A stretch of DNA of 64,000 nt from the NCBI RefSeq assembly GCF_022539665.2, contig NC_081333.1:2666001-2730000 (forward strand). The letters are read 5' to 3'. This stretch comes from Daphnia carinata. Lineage: Eukaryota; Arthropoda; Branchiopoda; Diplostraca; Daphniidae. The translations under genes and the position numbers were made by a program. Below, piece after piece: positions 35,153-45,957 of the stretch (positions are counted from its first letter, which is position 1; each line of letters starts with the position of its first letter). The notes beneath the pieces are model-generated. The model was not told where the DNA came from and searched no databases. It saw only the letters and a list, made by a program, of their open reading frames with translations.

Positions 35153-35211
35153 TTTCCTCCATCTGCTTCTTTGACTGCCGAGCTACTGATGCTAACACAG
35201 TGAATGGATCC

Positions 35212-35220
35212 CTTTATATA
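35212..35220 (-). promoter_or_regulatory. TATA box of D2
   Basis: TATATAAAG, 60-68 bp upstream of the start codon. The block around it (GGATCCATTCACTGTGTTAG) is identical in D1. Confidence 0.6.
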
Positions 35221-35446
35221 TTACGATGGCACATGGCTAGACTATAAAACGACGAACTTATCAATGGCAGCTCGTCGCTTTTATTTTGTTTGATATGGTG
35301 TGCACACTTGTTCAACCTGTTTGCTTGCTGGATCCCGACATTGTCTTACAGAGGATATAAATCCTATATTTAAATTTACTGGCGGGCAGATGGTTCTTAA
35401 AAAAACCTGAATTTTTGCGACATCAAACCGTGTTTCATAACACCCC

Positions 35447-35506
35447 GAGGTAAGGGATGGACAAACAATTTTTTTAGAGGTAAGGGATGGACAAACAATT
35501 TTTTTA
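35447..35506. repeat. 30-bp perfect tandem duplication
   Basis: Two identical 30-bp copies (each containing GGTAAGGGATGGACAAACAA) lie side by side just past the end of unit 2. The following bases to about 35623 resemble the first block of relics F1 and F2 (C-I-D-F-L-F-C-G-E-I-I), a third and more decayed copy. Confidence 0.8.
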
Positions 35507-35623
35507 GAGCTAAGGTTAGTGTCTGCCCTCATCCAGGATATACTAAATTGCATTGATTTCTTGTTTTGCGGAGAAATTATTGCTCGTATTTCGTGCGCTG
35601 ATAGTCCATCATGAGATTCTTGT

Positions 35624-37468
35624 ATCGTTTGCACTATATATTCCACTTTCTAAGTCTGCTTATTTATTGTTTATTGTTTTCTATACTATAGCTCTAATTT
35701 CCTGGTATGACGAATCAACCCTTATTTTGGCTTCTTTTCCAAGAAATAGCTAACAGTAAATGCTAAAGACACCCGTTGATTCTAATTCTAAGAAGTCGAT
35801 TTGATGCAACCTCTTGCCACGCCAATAGAATTCTAGGAACTTTGTGGGAATAGCACGTGCTTCACTCCGGAGAATCACCGAACCACAAACGAATATATAA
35901 AGCGGTGTTTATCAGTAATTAAACGGAACATCAAACGCGATAATTTCCATCATGTTATCCCTCGCTAATCAATTATGTGCCTGTGCGTTTCGACAGTGAT
36001 GCATGACACAGCGGATCAGACAGCCGTTTAGTTCGGCCAATGTTCTTCATTCTTCTATCCCGATTGTGTCGAATATCAAGAAGCCGAGCAAATTATTTTC
36101 CTTAACCCAACTTGCTTTATCTCGTTTTCTTTTTCTGCGTTGACTTGAACGAGTAATGTTGACACACTGTCAGTTGCTGGTGGTGGCGACTACCCAAGAA
36201 AAGGGTTAATATTCTCACCTCGCTTAACCCCCGCTGACTAGTTGATACCTTTCCGCTTTTCGCTTCTTTTAACCTTTCCAACTATCTTGTTTGTTTGTTT
36301 TTTAACCCTCAACGAGTGGAGTAATGAGCTGTCACAGCGGGCAGAAGATAACTGCAACGAGCCGGCAGATCTACTGGATGGATCGAGGTGTGTAACTAAA
36401 CGCCTGGATAGACGGACTGCAGCTACAAATAATGAAATAAAGTGGATGGACCGAAGGGGAAAAACAATAAGGGAGGAATGCAAGGGCAAGGACAAACAGA
36501 AACGGACATGTAGATTGATTGGCCAGCAGGCAAAATACAGCAAGCAGGCCAACAGTTGGAAGAACGAGCTCATTGATAGGCCAATACGTGTAAGACAACG
36601 AGCATAAAGAATGATCAGCTGACGGGCGGATTCTGCAGGTGGAGCAACAGACAAATAGAACGCTGGGTCGGCCGGCTATAACAGTAAAATTGTTGAACGG
36701 GCAAGAACAGTGGGTGGATCAATGGTCAGATGAAAAGGGAGGATGGACAGGGAGGTAGGCTATACTGGGTGAATTCACAGGCAGATGCAACGAGTGTATA
36801 GACAAGTAGCTAAGGCGGATGGATCGAATGGCTGCCCCAGCGGGCAGCCAGGAGGAAGATTGAATTTTTCTAGATGGTTCCAGACCTCTAAAACTCACCT
36901 ATTCTATTTTGGGTTGCCCGCTCTTAGCTATTTTATTCGCGTGTTTGGGCGGCCTCGGCGGTACTCTAGGAATCCCTTGATTTGGGAGAGTAGATTGATC
37001 AAAGTTAGGTGTCATATTTGTATGATTGAATACCTAGCTCTGTTGGTGAAGCTACCGGCTCTAGTCTTTCAATAAGATCTAGAACTTGTAGGATACAAGT
37101 GCCATCAGCTTAGAGGATATCTAACTCTTCTGAATAGAAAAGAACAGTGATTACACAAGTACTAGATTTACTACCCTGCAGCGGTTCAATTATATCCACG
37201 TCCATCTCTGCTGAAGGTTACCAAAATTCTTCTCGATCTCTCCCTATAGCTGCTGACGTGTACTGCATACAGCTTGAAAGCTTGCGTTAAAATTTGGTTA
37301 GCAGCATCATTTCAAATCGAAGAGACTCTGGCCATTGAATGTTGCAGTCGTGGCTTGAAATCCAACTTGGTTGCTGTTCCGTGCTCCTCTTCCAGCAGCT
37401 TTTCAGAGATTATGTGTGAATTTCATTGATATTCAAATTTTGTGCCTGCATTTTCTTCTTCAACAAGG
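35624..37468. other. Intergenic DNA with degenerate GGATGG-type repeats
   Basis: No gene is supported. Between about 36380 and 36840 the plus strand is purine-rich with many imperfect GGATGGA, GGACAG and GGCAGG motifs, like an old minisatellite. The open frames here run through this repeat and lack protein-like features. Confidence 0.5.
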
Positions 37469-38740
37469 ATGACGTTCATCAGGTAAATTCTGTGGATTTA
37501 GAGGCAATTGGCGAATTGCTTCAAAACTAATCTTATCAATCTGTTTAGCTTCAGAGGAATTCGGATTTTTGTGGCTCGTCGAAAATCATCTATTTTATTA
37601 TGCATTGGACTATTTTTCTTTTTCTTTTTGATTCACGAAAATAAAGGCGGAAAATCTTCAAATACTAAAACAACCAAGTACAATTTACTGGAAGAGACCA
37701 AACAATCTCAACACGTCAAAGAATGCACCCTAGGTAAAAAAAAAAATTGGTTGCTTAATCAAAGTACTGAATTATTGACTCTGTCCTGATTTAGAATATG
37801 CCAACACCCATCGGTTGCAACAAGATCATCCATGTGTACTAGATCTCATTCGACAGCGATATTTGAAAAAACCCTGGGGACCAGAAGTCCCACTAGATTT
37901 ACACAATCCACAAACAGCCGATCCATCTGCTGGTCAAGCCAAAGCAGTTATGAGAATATTACGCAACCAAAGGAATGGCTTCTTTGTGGAATGTGGTGCC
38001 TCAGATGGGGAATTCTTGTCAAATACGCTTTACATGGAACGATACAAAAATTGGACAGGACTTTTGATCGAACCGGACCGTGGATCGTACGATTCTCTGT
38101 TGACCCGTAAAAGAAAAGCAACGCATGTTCCTGCTTGTCTCAGTTTGGAAACTTACCCTACTGAAGTAATTTCTGTAAAGCAGCTTATCCATTTTTCGTG
38201 ATAATCAAATAGTTCTATTGTTATTACGTATAGGTCTCTTTCAAATCAGTTTTCCAAGTTGGAAGCATCCAAGAAAAGTCTTCCTGGTTTGGAAACGATC
38301 AACTAATAACAGTACAATGTTTTCCATTCTATTCGTTTCTTCTAGCCTATGGGCGGACTTCTGTGGATTTTTTCAGCCTCGATATCGAAGGCCATGAGCT
38401 TAAAGTACTTAAAACGATACCCTGGCACAAAGTTGATATTAAGGTGAGTTAGGAAAACAAATTCAATTTGATAGTGGAAAGATATTTTAATTAAATATAA
38501 TGGATGGACAGACGATAGTGGTTGAGTGGGAACACGTAGACGAAGGCGAGGAAGCTATAGTGAAATTCATGGAAGAAAGTGGGTTTGTCAATTTTGGCAA
38601 GATTGCAACACCATATGCCCGTGACATTGTTTTCGTGAAAGACTTCCTGAGGTTTGCCATTCTTAGTCAATCGATCTTACTTGCTAATTTTTATCGAATT
38701 TCATTGTTTTAGTGATTTGCGATACGACTATGACGACTGA
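37469..38740 (+). CDS. Star-like / FkbM-fold type II membrane protein (copy A3)
   Basis: Six exons (37469-37482, 37549-37733, 37795-38165, 38234-38443, 38512-38651, 38713-38740) give 315 residues. It has a very hydrophobic membrane segment (SILLCIGLFFFFFLI) and the fold motifs GFFVECGASDGE, GLLIEPDRG and SLDIEGHE. The C-terminus is SDLRYDYDD, against DDLRYDYIDYDE in A1. Splice positions match A1 except that the intron between A1 exons 3 and 4 is absent, with flanking residues aligning without gaps. It lies outside the tandem units and is clearly more divergent, so it is an older paralogue or the parent-type gene. Function as for A1: lumenal Star-like role, catalysis unproven. Confidence 0.82.
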
Positions 38741-38919
38741 ATATTACGTAGCCGAATGTTATGTTTGGGCAGCAGTTGGACGCGAATACAAATTGAAATT
38801 ACTGCCAACTCTTTGTTAAGTTCATTAACGACGTTCCCCATGCAACCTCGTCCCTTTTAGAGCTCATTTCTCCCTTAACAAATCGTATCTTCTTTTACAG
38901 GATTGCTCCGAAAAACATC

Positions 38920-39006
38920 GCATCGATGGTTCAGTGGTAGAATGCTCGCCTGCCAAAATAACTGTGTAGAACGCGGGCGGCCCGGGTTCGATTCCCGGTC
39001 GATGCA
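38920..39006 (+). tRNA. tRNA-Gly(GCC) with 16-nt intron
   Basis: A complete cloverleaf is readable: acceptor stem GCATCGA/TCGATGC, D-arm GGTTCAGTGGTAGAA, anticodon stem CTCGC/GCGGG, T-arm GGTTCGATTCC, discriminator A. The anticodon GCC is at 38952-38954. Between loop positions 37 and 38 there are 16 extra bases (38956-38971), the normal place for a nuclear tRNA intron. Removing them gives the standard 71-nt tRNA-Gly. Confidence 0.85.
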
Positions 39007-39070
39007 TATATTTTTCAATTAAAATTAGAAAAAACCAAAATACTAAAAATATAGAACATGGGCTACCATA

Positions 39071-39156
39071 GCATCGATGGTTCAGTGGTAGAATGCTCGC
39101 CTGCCAAATTAATATGCAGTACGCGGGCGGCCCGGGTTCGATTCCCGGTCGATGCA
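39071..39156 (+). tRNA. tRNA-Gly(GCC) with 15-nt intron
   Basis: Mature sequence identical to the copy 65 bp upstream, with 15 extra bases (39107-39121) at the same place. The two inserts differ in sequence and length, while the exons are identical. This argues for selection on the tRNA and therefore function. Confidence 0.85.
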
Positions 39157-39319
39157 ATAATTTTTCAAATTTGCATCTCATTTTCCTGAATAAAATTCTT
39201 TTTGCTGCTTGCAAAAAGGATTTACACAGAAATCCTCAGTACTTGCTTTTTACTGCCTTTAGAACGATGCACCAAAAAATCTTGTAACAAACAGAATGTT
39301 CATGCAACAAAAATATTAA

Positions 39320-39392
39320 CGCCCAACGTGGGGCTCGAACCCACGACCCTGAGATTAAGAGTCTCATGCTCTACCGACTGAGCTAGCCGGGC
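39320..39392 (-). tRNA. tRNA-Lys(CUU)
   Basis: A 73-nt intronless tRNA on the minus strand: acceptor stem GCCCGGC/GTTGGGC, D-arm TAGCTCAGTCGGTAGAGCA, anticodon loop CTCTTAA (anticodon CTT), T-arm GTGGGTTCGAGCCCCAC, discriminator G. Confidence 0.95.
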
Positions 39393-39560
39393 TTGACGTC
39401 ACGTTCAAGCAAAGCTATGAGTACCGTGTTTTGAATTTTAGTGTTTTTTGTAGTACATGAAGTGTTGGACAATAGTATTTTATTGAAATGTACTGCAATA
39501 TAATGCTAAAAAATTTTGCGTTACATTTTTCGCTAGATAAATCCGCTTTAGCTCAACCTT

Positions 39561-40683
39561 TTAATATGGTTTGGCGCTAAAAGCACCGGAATCAGTATAG
39601 CTTCCAGACGAGCCAGGAAGACCACTTCCATGGTTTCCTTGATCGTGGAAAGCAAGTGGTAGTTGTCCAACGGACCCGCCGCCAATACCACCACCGTTTC
39701 CTAATCCTAGAGCGTAGCTTCCTTCATTGCTTGGGTATTGGGCTTGGCCTTGGTATTGGACGTCGGCGGTGTAGCCGTTCAATGGATCTGCCTTGAAGTC
39801 CACAGTTTGAAGTCGGCCATCCGGCAGCTGCACGTAATAGCGTCCACTGACTTGGTTACCGTCGCTCAATTGCGAGTGTCCAAAGTTATTGCCGTATTCG
39901 TTGACACTATATTGAAACTGATAGGGCATTCCTGCGCCCTATCAAAATAATTCTTTCATTAGTTCTAATTCACAGGGAAAAAAACATCTAAGCTTACAGA
40001 ATTTCCACCGTAACCGCCTTGAGCAGCACCGCTGTATCCTGGAGCTGCTCCTTGCGCTCCACCGTAGGATCCAGCTTGGCCACCAGACAAACCAGAGTGA
40101 CTACCAAACGAGTTCGGATGACCACCAAAGGGTCCTGGTTGACCAACGGGAGATCCAGGTTGGCCTCCGAAAGATGGATATTGGCCTCCAAACGAACCAG
40201 GCTGCCCAGCAAACGAAGCGGACTGTACTCCAAATGCAGATGGTCCTCCAAAGGCACTTTGCTGCCCACCAAATGATCCCGGGTGTACAACGGCTGCGCC
40301 TAGATTAGTTTGGCCCGTTGGCCCATTGAAATTGCCCACAGGGGAACCAAATCCAGCTCCTCCAACACTACCGTATGCAGGAGCACCTGGTCCAGCTGAA
40401 TCCAATCCATTCTCAGGAAATGATCTTTCAACGGCTTTGTTTGAAGAACCGAAAGGGGATCGAATCGTTTTTAACGCATGTGAATGATGCTTGCCATGGC
40501 CGAAAGACTCCAAACTGAAATGGTCACGCTTGAATTCGCTTGCAGGAGCAATTGGGGTAATCCTAGCAGCCGTTGCCAAGCAGAAAAGGATAGAAAGGAT
40601 AATAAAAGCCTGCAATGCAAAATCCTTTACTTTAGTGTAGTTAATAAAATGGGTTTGGGAATAAAAATTACCTTGAGAAACAT
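39561..40683 (-). CDS. Pro-resilin-like cuticle protein with RR chitin-binding domain
   Basis: Three minus-strand exons (40672-40683, 39998-40609, 39561-39938) give 333 residues. The signal peptide (MFLKAFIILSILFCLATA) is split by an intron after four codons, as is usual for cuticle genes. Residues about 70-205 are Gly/Ser/Gln/Pro-rich with repeats such as SFGGQPG. The last exon carries the Rebers-Riddiford consensus (YYVQLPDGRLQTVDFKADP, then GYTADVQYQG), which binds chitin. A Gly-rich tail follows. The order of elastic repeats and RR domain matches pro-resilin-type proteins of flexible cuticle. Confidence 0.9.
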
Positions 40684-40737
40684 CTTGTTGTTGGTTGAAG
40701 TCGAAATGGGACTGGATACCTTACCGTTGAATTTTCT

Positions 40738-40747
40738 CGCTTATAAA
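40738..40747 (-). promoter_or_regulatory. TATA box of the cuticle gene
   Basis: TTTATAAGCG on the minus strand, about 55-64 bp upstream of the start codon. Confidence 0.55.
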
Positions 40748-41423
40748 TGCCAAAGAAGATGAGAGAAATCAGTTCGGCAGATGACCGTTCGTCAGCATTC
40801 AGATGTGGGTTTTTGTCGCATTCGAAGTGGGGGAGAAATTTGAGCCGCTTACAATCGCTGACGTAGTTCATCACGAATAGCGGCTTTCAAGTTGTTTTTT
40901 TTTTTATCTCTTAGCTCAATTCTTTGCTGTATTTGAATGTCATGCTCGTCAACGTGCATTCATAAGCGTACTTGAAGTCAATACTGATTGATAGAATCCG
41001 CTAACATTTGAGGCAACTGTGCTTTCCCAGAGTATTTGGGCAAATCGGGATAAGGGTGAAACTTATTTTGCTACCTGATGCTAGCATCAAAATGTAAGTT
41101 TAAAAAAAAAGTATGTAACTTCAGTGGAATATCTATATAGGGAATATAGAAAGCCTGCGAAAGCAGGAAATCACAATGAAGATAGCTACGATTGTGAGAA
41201 AACCAAGTCACGAGTGAATTCAGTTCTGAAGATCACGCGTTCCCGAACAATAAGCTAGCGGTATCTTTCTCACGATTGCGAGTTACGCGCGACGGCCACA
41301 CTTTCCACTGAAGTTACAAAAAAATTGCAATAACCATATTGTTTGTGAAATACTGTAGTTCACCAAACAAATGTATTTTTAGTAAAAAAAGAAAAGCACA
41401 TTATCATGTGACTGATGATTTGT
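40748..41423. other. Intergenic DNA
   Basis: Upstream DNA of the cuticle gene and 3' flank of Med29. No gene is seen. Confidence 0.6.
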
Positions 41424-42201
41424 TTAATCATTAGAGAGGTTCTGAGCAGCATCATTTAGAGTATCAATTACATCTTTCACATAAGCAACTTGAGTTTTGG
41501 CAACTCCAACATAATTGGGATAAGAAATGATTTCCTGATTGATGACAGGTTCTTGTCTCACTACAGTCACTTGTGATGGAACATGCCGTTGGCTGGTGCT
41601 AACCTGGGAGGCACACCCAATGGCAGCTTGAAGATTGAGTTCAATTTGGTCACAAATAGAATAGAAGTCCTCCAGCTGTTTGTCAAAGCGAGGTATATTG
41701 GCTTCTGTTCCTTTCCTGCATGGAAAAGAAAAGCATCAGATACCTTCACGACAAAGCCCAAAATTGAAGTTGAGACTTACATTGTTCCAAAATCTATCAT
41801 GCCATTCTGATTAAAATTCTGGGCAGCTGTCTTAAAACTTGTCTGTCAAATTTCAAGAGTTATTAGCACATGATTAAACGAGATATTTACAAATCTGATA
41901 TTACTATTAAGCTCTCTTTGAGTGGCCAGAGAAGTGTCTTGACTTTGGCAATGTGATCAAGTTTTTGTTGTTCAGTAGTTGGATGGGAGGCAGTTGGGTT
42001 GGGCATACTTGGATTTGCTGCTACCTGTTGGGTTGGAACTAACGGTTGCTGTTGCTGATGCTGCAACATTTGTTGAGGATTATTATTTCCTGGTGCCTGC
42101 TGTTGTTGTTGCTGCTGCTGCTGAAGAAGCTGTTGCTGCTGTAGCGGGGTCATATTCATCATTGCTCCTTGATTTGACATACCAGACATGTGCATAGCCA
42201 T
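41424..42201 (-). CDS. Med29: Mediator complex subunit 29 (intersex homologue)
   Basis: Three minus-strand exons (41905-42201, 41781-41842, 41424-41715) give 216 residues. The N-terminus is Met/Gln-rich with a polyglutamine run (CAG/CAA-type codons). It is followed by the conserved Mediator-29 region (HIAKVKTLLWPLKESL, FKTAAQNFNQNG, FDKQLEDFYSICDQIELNL) and a C-terminal helix. Mediator links transcription factors with RNA polymerase II in the nucleus; the Drosophila counterpart intersex also acts with Doublesex in female differentiation. Divergently arranged with the small membrane-protein gene, 365 bp between the start codons. Confidence 0.92.
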
Positions 42202-42566
42202 CGAGTAGTGAAGTCCTTATAAATTTTTCCGGAATATTTTTAAAATTGACTGATAGAAGCACCTAATGAGGGGATTTTAAACGTCTAATTTCAAAAGATG
42301 AGATCACCGTTCATAGAAGCTTATAGTTGTATTCACGTAGTCTGCTAGCTACCATGACTACGAATACGAATTGTCGTCTGCCAATATTACTTGATTGAGT
42401 TTTGTAACTTGAAGTGCACTTAAACTGTTGTAGGTATAAAGTATTCAATATTTAGCTCAGTCAAAGGTTTATCCTCTGCAGGCCTACTGACTATTTAGAA
42501 GTTTTAATATCCTTTTATTAAGTGTTATGAACTTTTATTTCTGAATTTGTTGGTGTTTATGTAAGG
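42202..42566. promoter_or_regulatory. Shared intergenic promoter region, Med29 / small membrane protein
   Basis: 365 bp separate the two divergent start codons. There is no TATA box at the expected distance on either side. A bidirectional housekeeping promoter is inferred from the layout only. Confidence 0.45.
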
Positions 42567-42887
42567 ATGGCGGAAGGCTTATCTTGGGCACAAAAATTGT
42601 CAAGATTCACCAAGAGAAACATCGTTATGATTGTGATGGTGCCTGCAATGATATCGATACATTGGGGGTGGACGAAACTCCAAGAAATCGAGCGATTCGT
42701 CCCCAAAAATGAGAAGATGGAACTTCCTATCATTAGGGTATGCCATTCAGTGTTCAGAAGTGGAATTTTTCTATAAGTTTACTGAATCTGAAAGCTATCT
42801 TTGTTTTGTATTTAACCCAAACAGGGAATAAAGACTTTAACAGAAGCAACAAGTTCAGCCACACCAGAACAGACGAAGATTAAATAG
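42567..42887 (+). CDS. Small single-pass membrane protein, unknown function
   Basis: Two exons (42567-42737, 42825-42887) give 77 residues. A basic N-terminus (QKLSRFTKRN) precedes one hydrophobic segment (IVMIVMVPAMISIHWGW), and the tail is charged and hydrophilic. The charge pattern would suit an inner mitochondrial or ER membrane micropeptide, but I do not recognise the family. It sits in a compact block: its 3' end is 118 bp from the 3' end of COG6, and its 5' end faces Med29. The good start context, canonical intron and protein-like composition support a real gene. Confidence 0.7.
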
Positions 42888-43005
42888 TATCCAACAATGT
42901 AAAGATCATTTGTGTATCTATCTTGTACTGAGACCATGTCTTTAACATATTAAAGGATTTAGAAAACACTCTGTTAATCATAAGTTACACAAACTCTGTG
43001 AAGAA

Positions 43006-45581
43006 TCATGCAAGTAGATGTCTCACTTGCTGAGGTGTCCGTGGCATAATACTAGATGGATTCTCATAACAGTTAGCGGGATTGTGAACAGCATCATATA
43101 GTTGCTCATAAATTGATAGAACGGTGTCTAGCGCTCGTCGTTGAATGGTTTTCCTGTGAGAGCCACTGATCAACAATTTCCACTGTGCCAGTTGCAAAGC
43201 GTCCGGTGCACCCAGCAGAGCATCTAGTTTCACCTGAACAAAAAGCACTGTTTGTAAAATATTTTTAAGCTTAAAAAATGTGGAAAAATACCAGAAATGA
43301 CTGTAAACTAGAAGAGTCCATGCCTGGAATATTGGACAACAATTCTCCGTCACCTTGATTTTGCAAAAGAGCACAGACTGGACCTAATCCTAGACTATGA
43401 ATTAAGCTGGTAGCCTGCTCATTGCTCAGAAGAGCTAACTGGTTCTCCATTAACCCCTATAAAACCGGAAAGTATGTAGCGATGCTCTAAAATTGTTGTT
43501 AATGTCAAAGCTACTTGTAGATTCTCCAAACGTTCTTCGACATGTTCATAAAGCGAAAGCGAAGAGTGAATCTGATAGACGCAATTAAGCGTGTAGGCAG
43601 CTTGATCAACCCTTGGAAGTCGACCGGCAGTATCTTCTATCAAATGCAACAAGGGATCCAATACTCTGCTTACCACCTACCATATCATATAATAAAATTA
43701 CTGCTCATTTTATAAAGTAGGATTTCAAAATGAAAGACTTATACTTCAGAAACGTCAGAAGGTTTCGCGTCTACTATATGTCCTCCTGAAAGAACGTCCC
43801 GTAATAAATTCAACAGTTGGTTGACCCCGAGAGAAGGACTTAAATCTTGACTGGGCGGTTGAATTCGTTCCAAGAGCCTTTGGACATGGGACTCCAAAGA
43901 GGTTAAAAATGTATGGTGGCATTGATCGAATACATCATTCAGTGTTTCAATTAATGCACTGTTTGGCACAACCTAAAACGAAAGGGTAAATCACGTAACA
44001 GTTCCAAAAGTTTTAAACCAAAAAATGATAACCTCTCCGATAGTATTAAGATAGAATCGAATTAATCCTGATAACGTGTGAAGTACAGCAGGGCCGATGT
44101 CAGGTGATATTACTTGTTCCAACCGCAACCGTAAGGGACGGCAAACACCTTCGGTGATATTTGCTAAGGCACCTTTTACCAATTCGCTGATATCTATTGA
44201 AAACAAAATTACAAGAAACTCACTACTGTCGATCCAAAACGTCTGTAACAAGGTACTAACCCGACTTGTCACAGCCTTTAAGGAGGGCTTGAGCATTTTC
44301 CTTTTCCATTGGAGTCATTTGGTGTAACCAAGCGAGCATGTCTCCCACATAACCTAATCGCAGATATACAAGCAGGTTGATGGTTAATACCTATCAGTTG
44401 ATTTAGGTTGTATGCTTACGTGCAGGATCATGAGCATGAAGCTCAATGGGTCGAGGTGTTCCGTGGGGTCCGCCAATGGTTAAAGCATCAAGAAAAGACC
44501 GTGCAACCAATCCTCGGCGAACAGTACAGTACTCATCAACAACATATCTTCATTTATGCATACAAATTATTACCATTATTTATGCGTGTTCATAAATAGC
44601 AACGAAATTTGGCAACTTACTTAAGCAAAACGGGCCGGTCTTGCAGGCACGAAATGGCTTGCGTCAAAAGTATATTCGAATCAGGTGAATCAATGTTTCT
44701 ACATTGATTTTGCGTCCACCGGTAAAGTCTTTCAAGTGCCGTCTCTTGAAGGGACGCCATTTGTTCCATAATTTCAAAAACCGTAGTTTGATGACCGCTT
44801 TGTAGAAGTAGCTTACACTGCTGATGTATATGCTTAGACTTCCTAAATGCTGTAAAGAATTCGGCTGTGATCGCACGATCAAAGCTCTGTAGCTCAGTCA
44901 TTTCGGCAGGGGTTAACTGGAAGCTTTCAATCATTTTGCTGGCCACCATCTGCTCCATACTTAGCTGATTACTGGGAATTATTATTTAAAAAGAAATTAA
45001 ATTTGAATGTGAAATTTTAACATGTTCTTTAACAACGATATACCTAGTTGCCTGAAAACTGGTCATTTGGGACATAAGCTGATGTGTTCTCATTTTAACA
45101 GCAGCAAGCTTAGAGGACATTCCTTTACAACTCTGATTCATGAATAATACTTGAGAATGCACATCATCAAGAGCTAGAACAAAGATAATTTTCTTTTTAG
45201 CCACACATCATGAGAAAGAACTCAATATTTACCTTCTTTGACTTGATGAAATGCTTTAAAGATATCCTATTTAAAGATTAAATAAAAATAAGTGAGTAAT
45301 GTCATTGTATGAAAAGAACACATTTTATACCTGATTTATTGCTAGGCTTCTTCCTTCTATCTCTCCTCGGAGATTCCTACGAGTTCGAATACTGTTTTCA
45401 TTGAAAAATGTTGACAGCTCTTTTAAAGCTTCAAGGGTGTCCTGTAAAACAGAATTGCTGACAAATGTGTTTAGTGGCATATTTTTAAAAACAAGTGTAC
45501 TTTATCATTTTCAAATTGATTGTCCTGTATTTTTGCTAATTTTTTAGCTAAAGGATTGGCTTTGTCTGTAATTGATTCCAT
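43006..45581 (-). CDS. COG6: Conserved oligomeric Golgi complex subunit 6
   Basis: Twelve minus-strand exons (45501-45581, 45331-45441, 45233-45266, 45044-45173, 44621-44971, 44420-44547, 44261-44353, 44033-44193, 43745-43972, 43515-43676, 43292-43456, 43006-43233) join in frame to 623 residues, close to the usual COG6 length. The N-terminal part is helical/coiled-coil ([18 protein letters not shown]). The long middle and C-terminal regions follow COG6 order, for example [38 protein letters not shown], and the C-terminal block around [20 protein letters not shown]6 belongs to lobe B of the COG tethering complex, which captures retrograde vesicles at the Golgi. Head to head with MARS1, 376 bp between start codons. 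Confidence 0.93.
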
Positions 45582-45957
45582 GGTCTCTCAAAAACTGCTA
45601 AGAGACAGGAAAGGGTAGTTCACGACTTCGGGTGACAGTTGTTCTCGTCTGCTTTGTTGACACGTTGCAAACTGAATGCGTTAGCGTCTTAGGCCTTTTG
45701 GCCGATGGTGCTAGCGATTCGCCAAGCAAAAAAGTAAAAATTGCAATGGTAAGCGCGGGAAACATCAATGTTACTATCCCCAAGTCCCTAACTATAAGTT
45801 ATTTGTTATATATGTTATGCGCTTACGCGGAAATACGATGGTAGTTAACCAGTTATAAAAGCTGCTGATTAGATCAACCTCCAACTACAGACGAAATTAT
45901 AATCGAAACTTTCGTCAGATCTTGACATGTGCTAGAATTTCGTATTTCATTTTAAAA
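45582..45957. promoter_or_regulatory. Shared intergenic promoter region, COG6 / MARS1
   Basis: 376 bp between divergent start codons of two housekeeping genes. No TATA box is evident. A bidirectional promoter is inferred from position. Confidence 0.5.

Larger units (their letters stand above)
22391..35434. repeat. Tandem segmental duplication, unit 2
   Basis: Directly follows unit 1 in the same orientation. Contains relic E2, pseudogene A2, truncated B2, a large inverted-repeat element, a collagen relic, C2, F2 and D2. To the right, 35440-35640 again resembles sequence upstream of C1 and C2, which hints at a third, mostly lost unit. Confidence 0.8.

Noticed and set aside
36242-36607. Open frame of 121 codons in the 36 kb region
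   Set aside because: It crosses degenerate GGATGG-type repeats, is rich in Arg/Lys/Asn, has no paralogue in the cluster and no splice or promoter support.
38920-39156. The two Gly tRNA loci as tRNA-like SINE heads
   Set aside because: Both are full-length with intact acceptor, D and T arms and no SINE body or A-tail. The extra bases are exactly at the intron position.
43441-43515. Read-through frame continuing COG6 exon 10 past the donor
   Set aside because: The stretch ends in a stop, while splicing at 43515/43456 gives a frame that continues with the expected COG6 C-terminus.
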